Positions 43,622 through 52,817 of a stretch of DNA of 54,770 bases are shown piece after piece; position 1 is the first letter of the stretch, and the number at the start of each line of letters is the position of its first letter. The notes beneath the pieces were generated by a model. It ran no database searches, was not told the origin of the DNA, and saw only the letters and a list, made by a program, of their open reading frames with translations. Position numbers and translations under genes: made by a program. Source of the DNA: Boothiomyces macroporosus (Eukaryota > Chytridiomycota > Chytridiomycetes > Rhizophydiales > Terramycetaceae); contig JADGKB010000096.1 in assembly GCA_027604185.1 (NCBI GenBank), positions 1-54,770 on the forward strand. The letters are read 5' to 3'.

Positions 43622-45492
43622 TGTGGTCTCCAATTACTAGACCAGACAGGGAACTATACAAGATGATTAGAGAAGCCGATTTCCCATCCGTTGATGTTTA
43701 TGTCGTTACCTACAACGAAGACGAGGAGATTGTCGATGCTACTGTTTGTGCTGCTGCTAATATGCAGTATCCAAAGAGGAAATTGAATATCTTTGTTCTA
43801 GATGATGGTAAACGGGACAACATCAGACTCATGTCACTCAGAATCCAAGCAGAATTGGAATCGATTGGAAGCAGAGTCAAGATCACATACTGCGCAAGAC
43901 CAAAGGTGAAAGGTGTCAACCACCACGCCAAGGCTGGAAACATCAACCACTGCTTCACAAAGCTCCCGCAATCCAAGGGCGACTACGTGCTCATCCTCGA
44001 CTGCGACATGATTGTAACAAAGAGCTTCCTGCTCAAGACCATCCCGCACTTTTTCGAGCTGAAGAACGGCAAGTACGTGCGCAAGGAAAAAACCGCGATG
44101 CTGCAGATCCCGCAGCGGTTCTACAACCTGGGCAAGAATGATCCGTGGTGGCACACTGCCGAAGACTTTAACGCTGCCGGGTTCGAAGGCTCCGACGGTG
44201 TTGGAGGCACGCCCTGTGTCGGGACTGGCGTGCTGTTCAGGAGAGAGTGCTTGCTCTCGCTCGGCGGCCAGTCCTACTGGTCGGTCACCGAGGACTTTAA
44301 GACGTCGTTCAACCTGATTGGCGAGGGCTTCTCGACCATGTACCTGTTCAGAAACCTGGTCTTTGGCATAGCTGTTGACGACGTCGTTGGCATCTACAAG
44401 CAGAGGCTCAGATGGTCCACCGGCGGCCTGCAGATCCTGCAGTACGACAACCCGCTCTTCAAGGTCGGGCTCCCGTGGGCTGCCACGTCGCTGTTCTTTT
44501 GCAACGCCTGGCAGTATGTGCTGTGCATCCCGTATCTGGCAGTGACGATCGCGCCTTTGGTTTACTTTATTCTCGGCGTTTCCCCAGTGTACACCCTGCT
44601 GCTGGAGACTTCGATCTTTGTGGGCGGGTTCATCCTCGTCACCCGCTGCCTGCAATGGTGGCAGGTGCGCCTGATCAGGGGGAGCAAGGACATGGCTCTG
44701 TGGAGGGGCTGCCAGCAGATTGTGTGGTTGGCGCCAATCTTTTTCCACTCGCTGTGCCAGATGGTCTGGCTCAAGACCGGCAAGAGAGTCATCGAGTTTA
44801 TCCAGCGCAAGACCTCCCACGTTGAATTTGTGACTTCCAGAAAGGACGGCGCAAAGATGCCAATCACCGAAATCCTAAAGTCCAACTGGTTCCCGCTGCT
44901 CGCGTACTCGGCGTTCTTGTTTGGAATAGTCTGGCACGTTGTTCGTCTAGCGCTCAAAATTGAGACACCTAACGCCAACTGGATTCTGCAATGGTGCCTC
45001 GGTTTCTTCCTGTGTCTGGTTGTGTGCATGATGCTGTACCCGTCATTCAGTGACACCTTCCCAATCCTTGTTCGCGAAGAAAAAGGGTTCGTTTCATGGG
45101 AAGTCGATCCTGTAATAGTTGAAGTATCCAACGATATCGAAAGCCAAAACAATACTAAAGAGCAAAGACGTATTGTTAGAGCAAAATCATTAAAGAAAAT
45201 TAGAGAAGAAGTTTATCAAAACGTTGCTGATGGCGAAGCCTATTTCCGATTGAGAATTGTAAAATTTATTTGACATTAGAATAGCGATTCTATGGCTTCT
45301 ATAGCTGATAGTTTAGCAGAATCTGTCGCTTCATCCACAGCATCATCAGTAATCAAAGTTCCAATGTTTAATTTGGTCAAACAACCAAGCACTGTTTGGA
45401 AGTACCGTGTGCTACAAGGCGCTATGGTGCTATTTGCGGCTATTGGTCTACCTTTGATTGCTATCTACATAACTAGAGATACGCGATTATAA
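43588..45492 (+). CDS. Cellulose-synthase-type GT2, copy 2 (5'-truncated tandem duplicate)
   Basis: Up to 627 aa; intron 45259-45279 (21 nt). The ATG at 43588 lies in the last codons of copy 1 in another frame, and no promoter or N-terminus precedes it. Family sequence starts at QFLLSLVLMWSPITRPDREL, which follows the subtype of copy 3, not copy 1 (WAPITRPDKDL). It lacks signal, ankyrin and first TM segments. The catalytic core is identical to copy 1 from 43702 to 45102 (DDGK, DCD, TED, QRLRW). It keeps its own tail (VDPVIVEVSNDIESQ) and a last exon with a Ser-rich stretch and TM helix (GAMVLFAAIGLPLIAIYI). Probably a remnant of unequal recombination; expression would need readthrough or an internal start. 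Confidence 0.7.
43702..45102 (+). repeat. GT2 core repeat, unit 2 (1401 bp)
   Basis: Second unit of the direct repeat with 42194-43594. Sequence to the left (43595-43701) belongs to a different subtype from the equivalent part of copy 1, and sequence to the right is absent from copy 1. Confidence 0.9.
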
Positions 45493-45550
45493 TAAATGTG
45501 TATTTCGTTCTAAAATTTTCAGGATCAATTAGAGTCATTAAGTGAATTTA

Positions 45551-46273
45551 TTAGCCAGTAACTTTTTCAACAGGCATGAAGCCTGTCGACCCAAGAAATT
45601 TCAAATCAACTTTACCTTCTGAATCAATAGAGATTCTAGTAACACTGCCATGACCAACAAAGAAATTCAACCATCCTTCAAAACTGATTTGTAAAGCATA
45701 AGCAGCCAAAAATCTAATCATATTCCCATGGCAGACCAAAATATCTACTGAATGAGTGATCCCATCATTTTCAACACCACGTATTCTCCCTGCTTGATCA
45801 ACCTCTGGTCTGTGAATGAATTTCCTAGCACATGCCAAAAACCGCACACTTTCATCAAATGCCTCTTCAGGGTTGGGTTTAATTGGGAACGGCTCTCTGT
45901 GACAAGGGAATCCTTCTCGAAGAATAGAATCCTTGTAATGTTTTACATTGAAGTTATGGTTAATTATCTGTGCAGTTTCAACGGCACGAGTAGAATCAGA
46001 GGAATACAATCTATATCCAGATAATCCCTCCTTTTCCAAGATTGCTTTGAGATATTTCCCAGTATATCCAGCTTGTTCTTTTCCCAGATCAGTAAGAATA
46101 CAAAACTCGTCGTTCAAGATGAAATCTTCTTCAGTTAGGGATGAAGGAGTATATTTCGATTCGTCCATATCGTATTGGCCGTGACGCACTAGGAATATGT
46201 GGTGCACCGCATTTTTGGAATTATTTTGTTGTCTTCCATCCCAATTTCGATTGGCAAACTGATTTGCAGGCAT
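45551..46273 (-). CDS. PGAM5: PGAM5-like phosphatase (histidine phosphatase superfamily)
   Basis: 240 aa, no intron, from ATG 46273. N-terminal NRNWDGRQ resembles the WDxNWD segment of PGAM5. Catalytic RHGQY at about residue 34, then SSDSTRAVETAQ and VCHGNMIRFLAAYAL with the second catalytic His. PGAM5 is a mitochondrial Ser/Thr protein phosphatase rather than a glycolytic mutase; the short N-terminus here shows no clear TM anchor. The C-terminus, VGHGSVTRISIDSEGKV ... GSTGFMPV, is the part shared with the divergent paralog at 46615. Stop is 58 bp from the end of GT2 copy 2. Confidence 0.88.
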   Translation of the reverse strand: MPANQFANRNWDGRQQNNSKNAVHHIFLVRHGQYDMDESKYTPSSLTEEDFILNDEFCILTDLGKEQAGYTGKYLKAILEKEGLSGYRLYSSDSTRAVETAQIINHNFNVKHYKDSILREGFPCHREPFPIKPNPEEAFDESVRFLACARKFIHRPEVDQAGRIRGVENDGITHSVDILVCHGNMIRFLAAYALQISFEGWLNFFVGHGSVTRISIDSEGKVDLKFLGSTGFMPVEKVTG

Positions 46274-46614
46274 AAGGACCAAATTAATGCTTCGTTATAA
46301 GCTGTTTGAATCAACCGCCTTGGGACCTCTTATTTTCAATGAAATAATGTGAGGGGTATGGAATAGGTTTGTACCCGATGATGTCATAGTAGAATGGCAA
46401 ATTAACCATTCAAAACGGACACTTGTACATTTAAACCAAAAAGATAATGTCTCATTAATTCAAATTAAATTCCAGATAATTTCCTTGGATTTAATCCTGA
46501 AGCTTGGGCTGAATATCTGATTAAATTGCAAAAGTCACAGGGTGGAACTGCTTGCGGTTGCCGAATTGGACCCCCGAAAGTAACCTATAAGCTTGAAATA
46601 TCTAATACAGGAAG
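46274..46614. other. Divergent spacer between two PGAM5-like genes
   Basis: 341 bp between start codons of two divergent paralogs; probably a shared bidirectional promoter. No other structure seen. Confidence 0.5.
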
Positions 46615-47118
46615 ATGACTGGCTTTACGTTCAAGGAATTGCTTCCAACTGTAAACTCCAAAGAATGGGATTCCAACTGGGATAGTGCTCCCAAGCCCGA
46701 ATCAAAGACTTTGTCTAGTATATACCTGTTGAATGGGTACAACCGAGAATGCTTTAAATACGTTCAAAATATTCTGGAGCACCTTGGGTTTAAAGATGTA
46801 ATGTATGTGTCCACCAGCCATGCTCATTTGCCACTTGGCGTTCCAACAAAAGTTGATCCTCTGTCCAAACAAGAATTATTCGCAAAGTATTTCAAGAGGA
46901 TTGATTCTGGACAGGAAATCAAATCTTCTTTGCAACAAGCGACGGTAATTATAGTTGATCATCAAACTATAGAGTACTGTATTACAAAAGGACTTCAAAT
47001 TCCTCTATTGTCGTTTGACATCCCTCCAGGAAGCATCACGGAATTCTCCATCAACAATGATGGATGGGTTAGAGTAATGAGGTTGGCAGATACAGGTTCA
47101 ATAAACCCGATATTATAA
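46615..47118 (+). CDS. PGAM5-like pseudoenzyme (first catalytic His lost)
   Basis: 167 aa, no intron. It aligns by eye to the PGAM5-like neighbour: KEWDSNWDSAP with NRNWDGRQ, SIYLLNGYN with HIFLVRHGQY, VIIVDHQTIEYC with ILVCHGNMIRFL, and GSITEFSINNDGWVRVMRLADTGS with the C-terminal GSVTRISIDSEGKV...GSTG. The first catalytic His (RHG) is gone, while the second (DHQT) remains, and the segment between is about 70 residues shorter. It cannot be an active histidine phosphatase by the usual mechanism, yet the frame is open and well formed. A regulatory or scaffold role is possible. Its stop is 9 bp from the convergent PS synthase stop. Confidence 0.65.
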   Translation: MTGFTFKELLPTVNSKEWDSNWDSAPKPESKTLSSIYLLNGYNRECFKYVQNILEHLGFKDVMYVSTSHAHLPLGVPTKVDPLSKQELFAKYFKRIDSGQEIKSSLQQATVIIVDHQTIEYCITKGLQIPLLSFDIPPGSITEFSINNDGWVRVMRLADTGSINPIL

Positions 47119-47127
47119 CTTGTTTTA

Positions 47128-47911
47128 TTAAAGCTTTGGAATTCTTAATGTCTTTGACACCATTGCAAAAGACCAAAAGACGTAAACCAAAGTAAACTTG
47201 TGAATCTTGAATATCCATATTTCAGTCAACCCACCTGGTATCCCCTCTGTCAAGTATCCCCATTCAGCCCAATACTACCTTAACATTCACTTACCCACAT
47301 TGTTAGTACCAGTACTAGAGAAGACGGTATAGGCAACCCCTGGAAATATTTCATTTTACCTGAATTATCCTTAGGTACGATATGCGCTGTCACATTGAAC
47401 CTCGCCAACCTAGATTAAATATACTTGCCTCGCCAACCCAGCACATACAAATAAACTCAAAAATATAAAATCATGCTGTGTTCGTAATCCAATCAGAAAT
47501 CCTAAACATGCTGGTGCAACCCCAAAAGAAATTAAATCAGCCAAGGAATCCAGTTCTTGACCAAGAATGCTACTATTCCTACATTAATATAGCGTACCCG
47601 CTCCATCGTGCAACTTTGCCATCAAATACATCAAATGCAAACCCGAGTAAAGGAAATAGAAACGCATATCGCATGGTCCATAATTGATCGGTAGTGAGAT
47701 TGATTGGAAGTGAAGGCGGTGATAACTGACAAACTAGTGACATGGTTGATAATACTGATGATACTCCGCACTGGTATTAAGTCTAATTACGAGCCCATTG
47801 CATATAGTTACTACCTATGTTAGTGGAGCGTACATCCGCAAGTTTAAAGTTACGTGCAAGCGAGAATCGCTGGTAATCATCATTGTATTCCTTCAACTGT
47901 GTTTTGGTCAT
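47128..47911 (-). CDS. CHO1: CDP-diacylglycerol-serine O-phosphatidyltransferase (phosphatidylserine synthase)
   Basis: 228 aa in six short exons. Introns: 47815-47833 (GTACGCTCCACTAACATAG), 47771-47790 (GTAATTAGACTTAATACCAG), 47579-47597 (GTACGCTATATTAATGTAG), 47410-47428 (GCAAGTATATTTAATCTAG, GC-AG) and 47275-47294 (GTAAGTGAATGTTAAGGTAG). Spliced product follows the Cho1 family: [47 protein letters not shown] (the CDP-alcohol phosphatidyltransferase DG-AR-G-D-D motif, completed only by splicing), [40 protein letters not shown] and SKTLRIPKL. It makes phosphatidylserine from CDP-DAG and serine in the ER. Naive reading shows nothing but fragments. It starts 45 bp downstream of the Sel1 gene stop. 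Confidence 0.95.
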
Positions 47912-47956
47912 GAGATTTTGAATTTACAAAAATCAAAAATAATTATCAATGATTTA

Positions 47957-50900
47957 TTATTTGCCAAACAAGGAAGTAAGGAATCCCTTCTTCTTCCTTT
48001 GATTTTGTGCCTTGAGGTAATTAGGATCTAATTTCTTTAGTTTCTTTTGCGCCCGTTCATCGCCTATGGTTATTCTCGCTTACCCAACTCATGCGCTTCC
48101 TTGTATTTTTCCAAAGCAATGTCCATATCCTCGCTCACTCCGATACCCTTCTCATAGAAATATGCCAGGGTAAATACCGCTCTCGCTAACCCGGATTCAG
48201 CTGCTATAGAACAGAGCTTGAACGCCTTTTCTTCATCTTGTGCCAGTAGGTCTGGAACACCAGTCATATGCCTACCATTAATTGTAACTTACCATCCAGC
48301 TAATCCCAGCTGCCCATCAGCATTACCTTGATCAGCAGCCAAAGTGTATAATCTAATGCTTTCACCAGGATTGCTTTCTACCCCCATCAAACCATGCTCA
48401 TAGCAATATCCCAGCTTGTATTGTGCTGGTGCGTAACCAAAATCAGACGCTTCTTTCAACACGCTCAGAGCATACTTTTTATCTGGGGCAATAATTCCTT
48501 CTACTCCATGTTCATAAATTACACACAATTCGTACAGAGGTTCAGGATGATTTGGATTTGGAACTAGATTAAATAAAAGTTACCTGCTGCAGCTCTCTTG
48601 AACCATTTGATTGCCTTGTGAATATCCGGTTTCAAACCAAGAGTTCCTTCTAACTCTGCCAATCCTAATCTATACATTGCATCAAGGTCTCCTGAAGAAG
48701 CTGCCTTATTATACATCTCAATAGCCACCCGTTTAGACTTCTTGCAGCCTTTTCCTTCTTCATAGCACTTGCCAAGTTTGTAAAAAACGGGAGAATAGTT
48801 CTTTTTCGCAGCAAGCAAATACTGGGAAAACGCTGCAGCATCTTTCTTATCATCTGCATAGGAATCCCCCAAAAACACGTTTGCTTCTGGGTATGTATTT
48901 GCATTGGCTACCTTTCTGAGAAGTACATATCCTTCATCGATATATTCTTCAATACCAGATGCTAGACATAACCTAATATTAAATAAACTTACTTTGCAAA
49001 CTCAAACAGTTCTTTTGGTTCGGTTGAATTTTTCAAAGCATCCTTTTGTCTAGCAAGGAACTCTCGATTAGATACAGGGAGTTTGGTAGCTCCTAAAGTC
49101 GCTCTTCGATTAAGAGTTGTAAAAGAGGGGCGAACTTCGTCTATTGTAAGCTGAGGGCTATTTGGTGCAGTCTCTGCGTCAGTATCGGTCAACGATGCTT
49201 CTGATATTCTACCCTCGTCAAAACTGAAATCTGAGATTGTAGCTTTACTGGATTTCATTCTTTCCAAAGTATTTCCAGTATGGAACGATAAATCGCGATC
49301 TGGCCCAAACTTCTTGATATTTATAGAGTTTGTGCGATATACTGGTACTTGTTCCTTTTCAGTCCTCATTTGTTCAGGTGATTGGTAACCAACCGGCATA
49401 TACGATGGCACACCAACCGGGGGGTTTGATTCGGAGACTCCAGAGAAAATATGACTAGGTGGTTGATGAGGATAAGGAGCATAATATGGATATCCTGGCA
49501 TTGACGGATATGAAGACTGATGTTGGGGATGTCCTTGAACCTGAGCAAGAGGTTGGCCTGGTGTTTGTCCTGGATAAGGTTGAAACTGTGGATATGGATA
49601 TGGATAGTACGGATATCCTTGCGGAGGTACTTGCCCAGATTGATTACCATCTGCACCTGTCATTCCAGGTGCTGGAGGGTATGGGTACGGATAGGGGTAA
49701 AATGGTGGATACTGCTGTGGATGAGATGCTTCAGATTCACCGTCTTTTGGAGGTGGGACGGGGTAAGGATAGGGATATGGCATATGAGGTGGATATGGGT
49801 AAGGATAAGGAGGAGAAACTGTCGATTGATTGCTAGCTGCTCTTTGGGGAGTTCCTTTCTCAGGGGAACCAAGCTTCATTTCAGAAAAAACTTTTGAAGG
49901 AGAATCTGAAGGATTTGCATGCTCTGGAGATTTGGACCTACTAAGGGTTTCAAGCATATAGCTAGGTTTTTGGACTACTGGAGAAGCAGCAGTAGGCTCA
50001 TCATCAAACGGTTCCTTGTCACTGGTATAGTCTACACTATCAGAACGGAAAGTAATAGTGCTGATTGCAGATTTCAGTCCACCAGACTTTGTGGAGCGCA
50101 TTGTCTTGAATTCGTCAAATTGTACATCCAACTTTGCAAATTTTCCTTTTTTCGATTCTGTAGAATCCTGTCTCTTTGGTTCGTCAATAGACATTGCGCT
50201 ATTAGTTCTATTAACTGCCAATATTTTGTTTTCATCTTCTTTGGCTGGAGATTTCACGATTGTTGAGCCAGGATCAAGACTGGATCTTCTAGAATGGATA
50301 CTCGCTCGTCTTGTTTCAATAGTTGGTTCATCGATTGACATTTCACTGGAAGATTTTTTTGGGGGGACATTTTCAATTGATGCAGCTCTTTGAAGCCTCT
50401 TTTCTCGCTCTTCGCTCACGATTGATAATTCGTTTTTCAACTTGCTGTATTCCTTTGCTGAAGGATCAAGTACGGATCTTGATTTCCTTAAAACTTTTGA
50501 CTTTTTGAATTCCTCTAGTCCAGGAGATATTGCTTTTTTCCTTCTTTCAAGTTCGTCATCACTATTATCCTTTGAATGATTTGTGTTTCTAGATTCAGAT
50601 CTAACAAAAGCTTTAAAGTAATCCAAATCTTGGTCGAAATCCAACGGTTCAAAGTTCAATGAAACTTTTGGCAATTCCCTGTCAATAGCTGTAGGCGATT
50701 TTAATGATACTGACTGTTCGACCTCTCTGGTAATTTTGCTACTAGTATTTTCTGTTGGCTGATTAAAAGTAGGTAGTGTAATAAATGGCTGCACAACAGG
50801 TTCAAATCCAACACTCTCGTTATCACTATCTTCATCCTCTGTGCCAGATGATTCCTTCTTTTCCTTCTTTTTTATTTTCTTCTTGTCAACTTTAACCTTC

Positions 50901-52563
50901 ATTTCATCTGAATCTTCTGTTCCCGACGACTCATTTTTAATCTTTTTCTTTTCACTCTTCTTTGCGATTGGCTTGGGAGGTTCTGAATCCTCCGTACTGG
51001 ATGAAGGCATCTTTTTAATGGTTGGGATTTCTTTTTGTAAAACTGGTGATTTTTCGTCATCCGATTCTGTTCCTGAAGAGTCTTGTTTGACAGGGTTGGT
51101 TTCTATTTTTGGAGCTTTTTTCACAATTTCCTCATCGGAGCTTTCTGTTGACGAGCTTTCCTTGAGCATCCTTTTATTTTCTTTAGTTGGTGATTTTGGA
51201 AGTTTAGGAGATACCTTAGTTGGTGACTTTTTCTGACTGTCATTATTTAAACTATCGAAAACTTCTCTGGCAAATCCACTGCTTTTTTCTGACGATATAT
51301 CTGTTCCTGATTTTGAAGTTTTTGAAATAGAATCCCGTCTACTATCATGCTTCACTGGCTTGGATACAACTTCAGATGCTCTCTTTGATTTCTTTTTTGG
51401 AACTGGATAAGGAGCTTTGAATTCCGGTTTATTCCCAAACGAAGTAGGCAGAACCATAGGGTTAAAGTCATAACTAGATGCTTCTGATATCACACTCTCA
51501 GTCCCAGAAGTAGCCCTAGAAGATGGTCTTTGAAGTTGATGTGGAGCTAGATAATCAGGATTAAAGTATTTAGGGATTTTTGCATCTGTTGACATTGACA
51601 AATGCTTCTTTTTTTCTGGATTCAGTTGCGGTGGTTGATACGATTGTGGTCTTGATTTCCTGCGATGATCTGATCCAGCGTTAGATGAAGTATTATTTGA
51701 GTTTGATTTCTCCTTGTGTTTCCTGTCCTTTGGTTCTTTTGGTGTTGGTGGAAGTGGCTTTCTTAAAGCGCTGAGAGGAACATCATCATCTACGTCTCTT
51801 TGCAGAGCTCTCAACGGAATATGATCTTCAGAATCTTTTTGTAATGCACTTAGGGGTACATCATCGTCCACGTCTTTCTGTAAGGCACTTAATGGAACAT
51901 CGTCGTCCAGATCTGGCTGGTTGAAACCAATAGCCGGGTTTTCCTGATTCCTAATTTGCAGTGGTACATCATCGTCATCCGAAAATTGCTGTTTTTGTAC
52001 CTGCAATGGGGTATCCGAAGATGCGGTAGGACTACCCGGCTTTTCCGGAGATATGCTCTAAAATCAAAATCAGCTTACTCCTTGATAATACTGACTGGTG
52101 TTGCTCATGCGCATATGTAAAGGTATCGAATTTTGCATCGGGTTTGGTTTCATTTGCTATCTTAACAGAATATTACTGAATACATTTGCCGGTTACGGTT
52201 TTGGATTGGCGTAGGGTTTTGAGAGAGTCGGTTCATGTCTATCATTAGATCTTTTGTACTCTGCACAAGCGGTGCATCATCTTCAGAGGATTCATCCCTC
52301 ACAGAGCGCTGATTAAATTGTCCTGCAGGCTGATTATATTGAGGAATTCCTTGGCTATACTGTAAATTATACTGCGGCTGTGCTGGGATATTTGTTTTTA
52401 CTAGTGGTGAATCATCTTCAGAATCGCTCCCATCGGGAATTCCCTTGGGAAATAAAGGCTTGTCATCGTCAGAGTTATCTGAACCAGAATTCAGCTTCCT
52501 GGGCGGTAGCGGAGGTGATCTGATTGGATTCTTTCTTGGGGGTAGCTTTGGAGGTCCGCTCAT
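47957..52563 (-). CDS. Sel1-repeat protein, Chs4/Skt5-like synthase regulator with long disordered N-terminus
   Basis: 1494 aa in seven exons. Introns: 52157-52176 (20), 52058-52078 (21), 48973-48992 (20), 48564-48583 (20), 48272-48292 (21) and 48064-48083 (20). The first 1100 residues are disordered: proline motifs (PPKLPPRKNP), at least eight acidic motifs of type (D/E)DDxPL (SDDDKPL, SEDDSPL, SEDDAPL, DDDVPLSAL), Ser/Lys blocks (SSGTEDSDEE-like), and a Tyr/Pro tract (YPYPYPPHMPYPYPYP). The last 350 residues hold Sel1 repeats (YKLGKCYEEGKG, YRLGLAELEG, YKLGYCYEHGLMG, FTLAYFYEKGIG) and end in KKKGFLTSLFGK. Skt5/Chs4 proteins bind and activate chitin synthase at the plasma membrane. No CaaX box is seen. 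It lies between GT2 synthase copies, which fits a shared wall role, though this is inference. Confidence 0.85.
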
Positions 52564-52817
52564 AAAGAATTATCGAGTTTGAAAATGGAAAAATGAGAAA
52601 ATCAGCCACGGCGTTAGTGAGGTGAGAACATTTCGCAAAAATCCAATAAATCCGGAATCCTTGGGCAATAACAGACCTGAATGGTTTCGTCTTTGCATTC
52701 TAATTTACCTCTCATTGATTGTCTTTTTTTTAAAAAACTTCGCAAATTATCAGGCTACGACTTAATGTTTCATCCAGCGGCAAACTTTACTATAATTCTC
52801 CGATGAATTTATTTTAA

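Noticed and set aside
47410..47424. A 15-nt GT-AG intron in PS synthase.
   Set aside because: Frame is lost; the 19-nt GC-AG version restores LARF.
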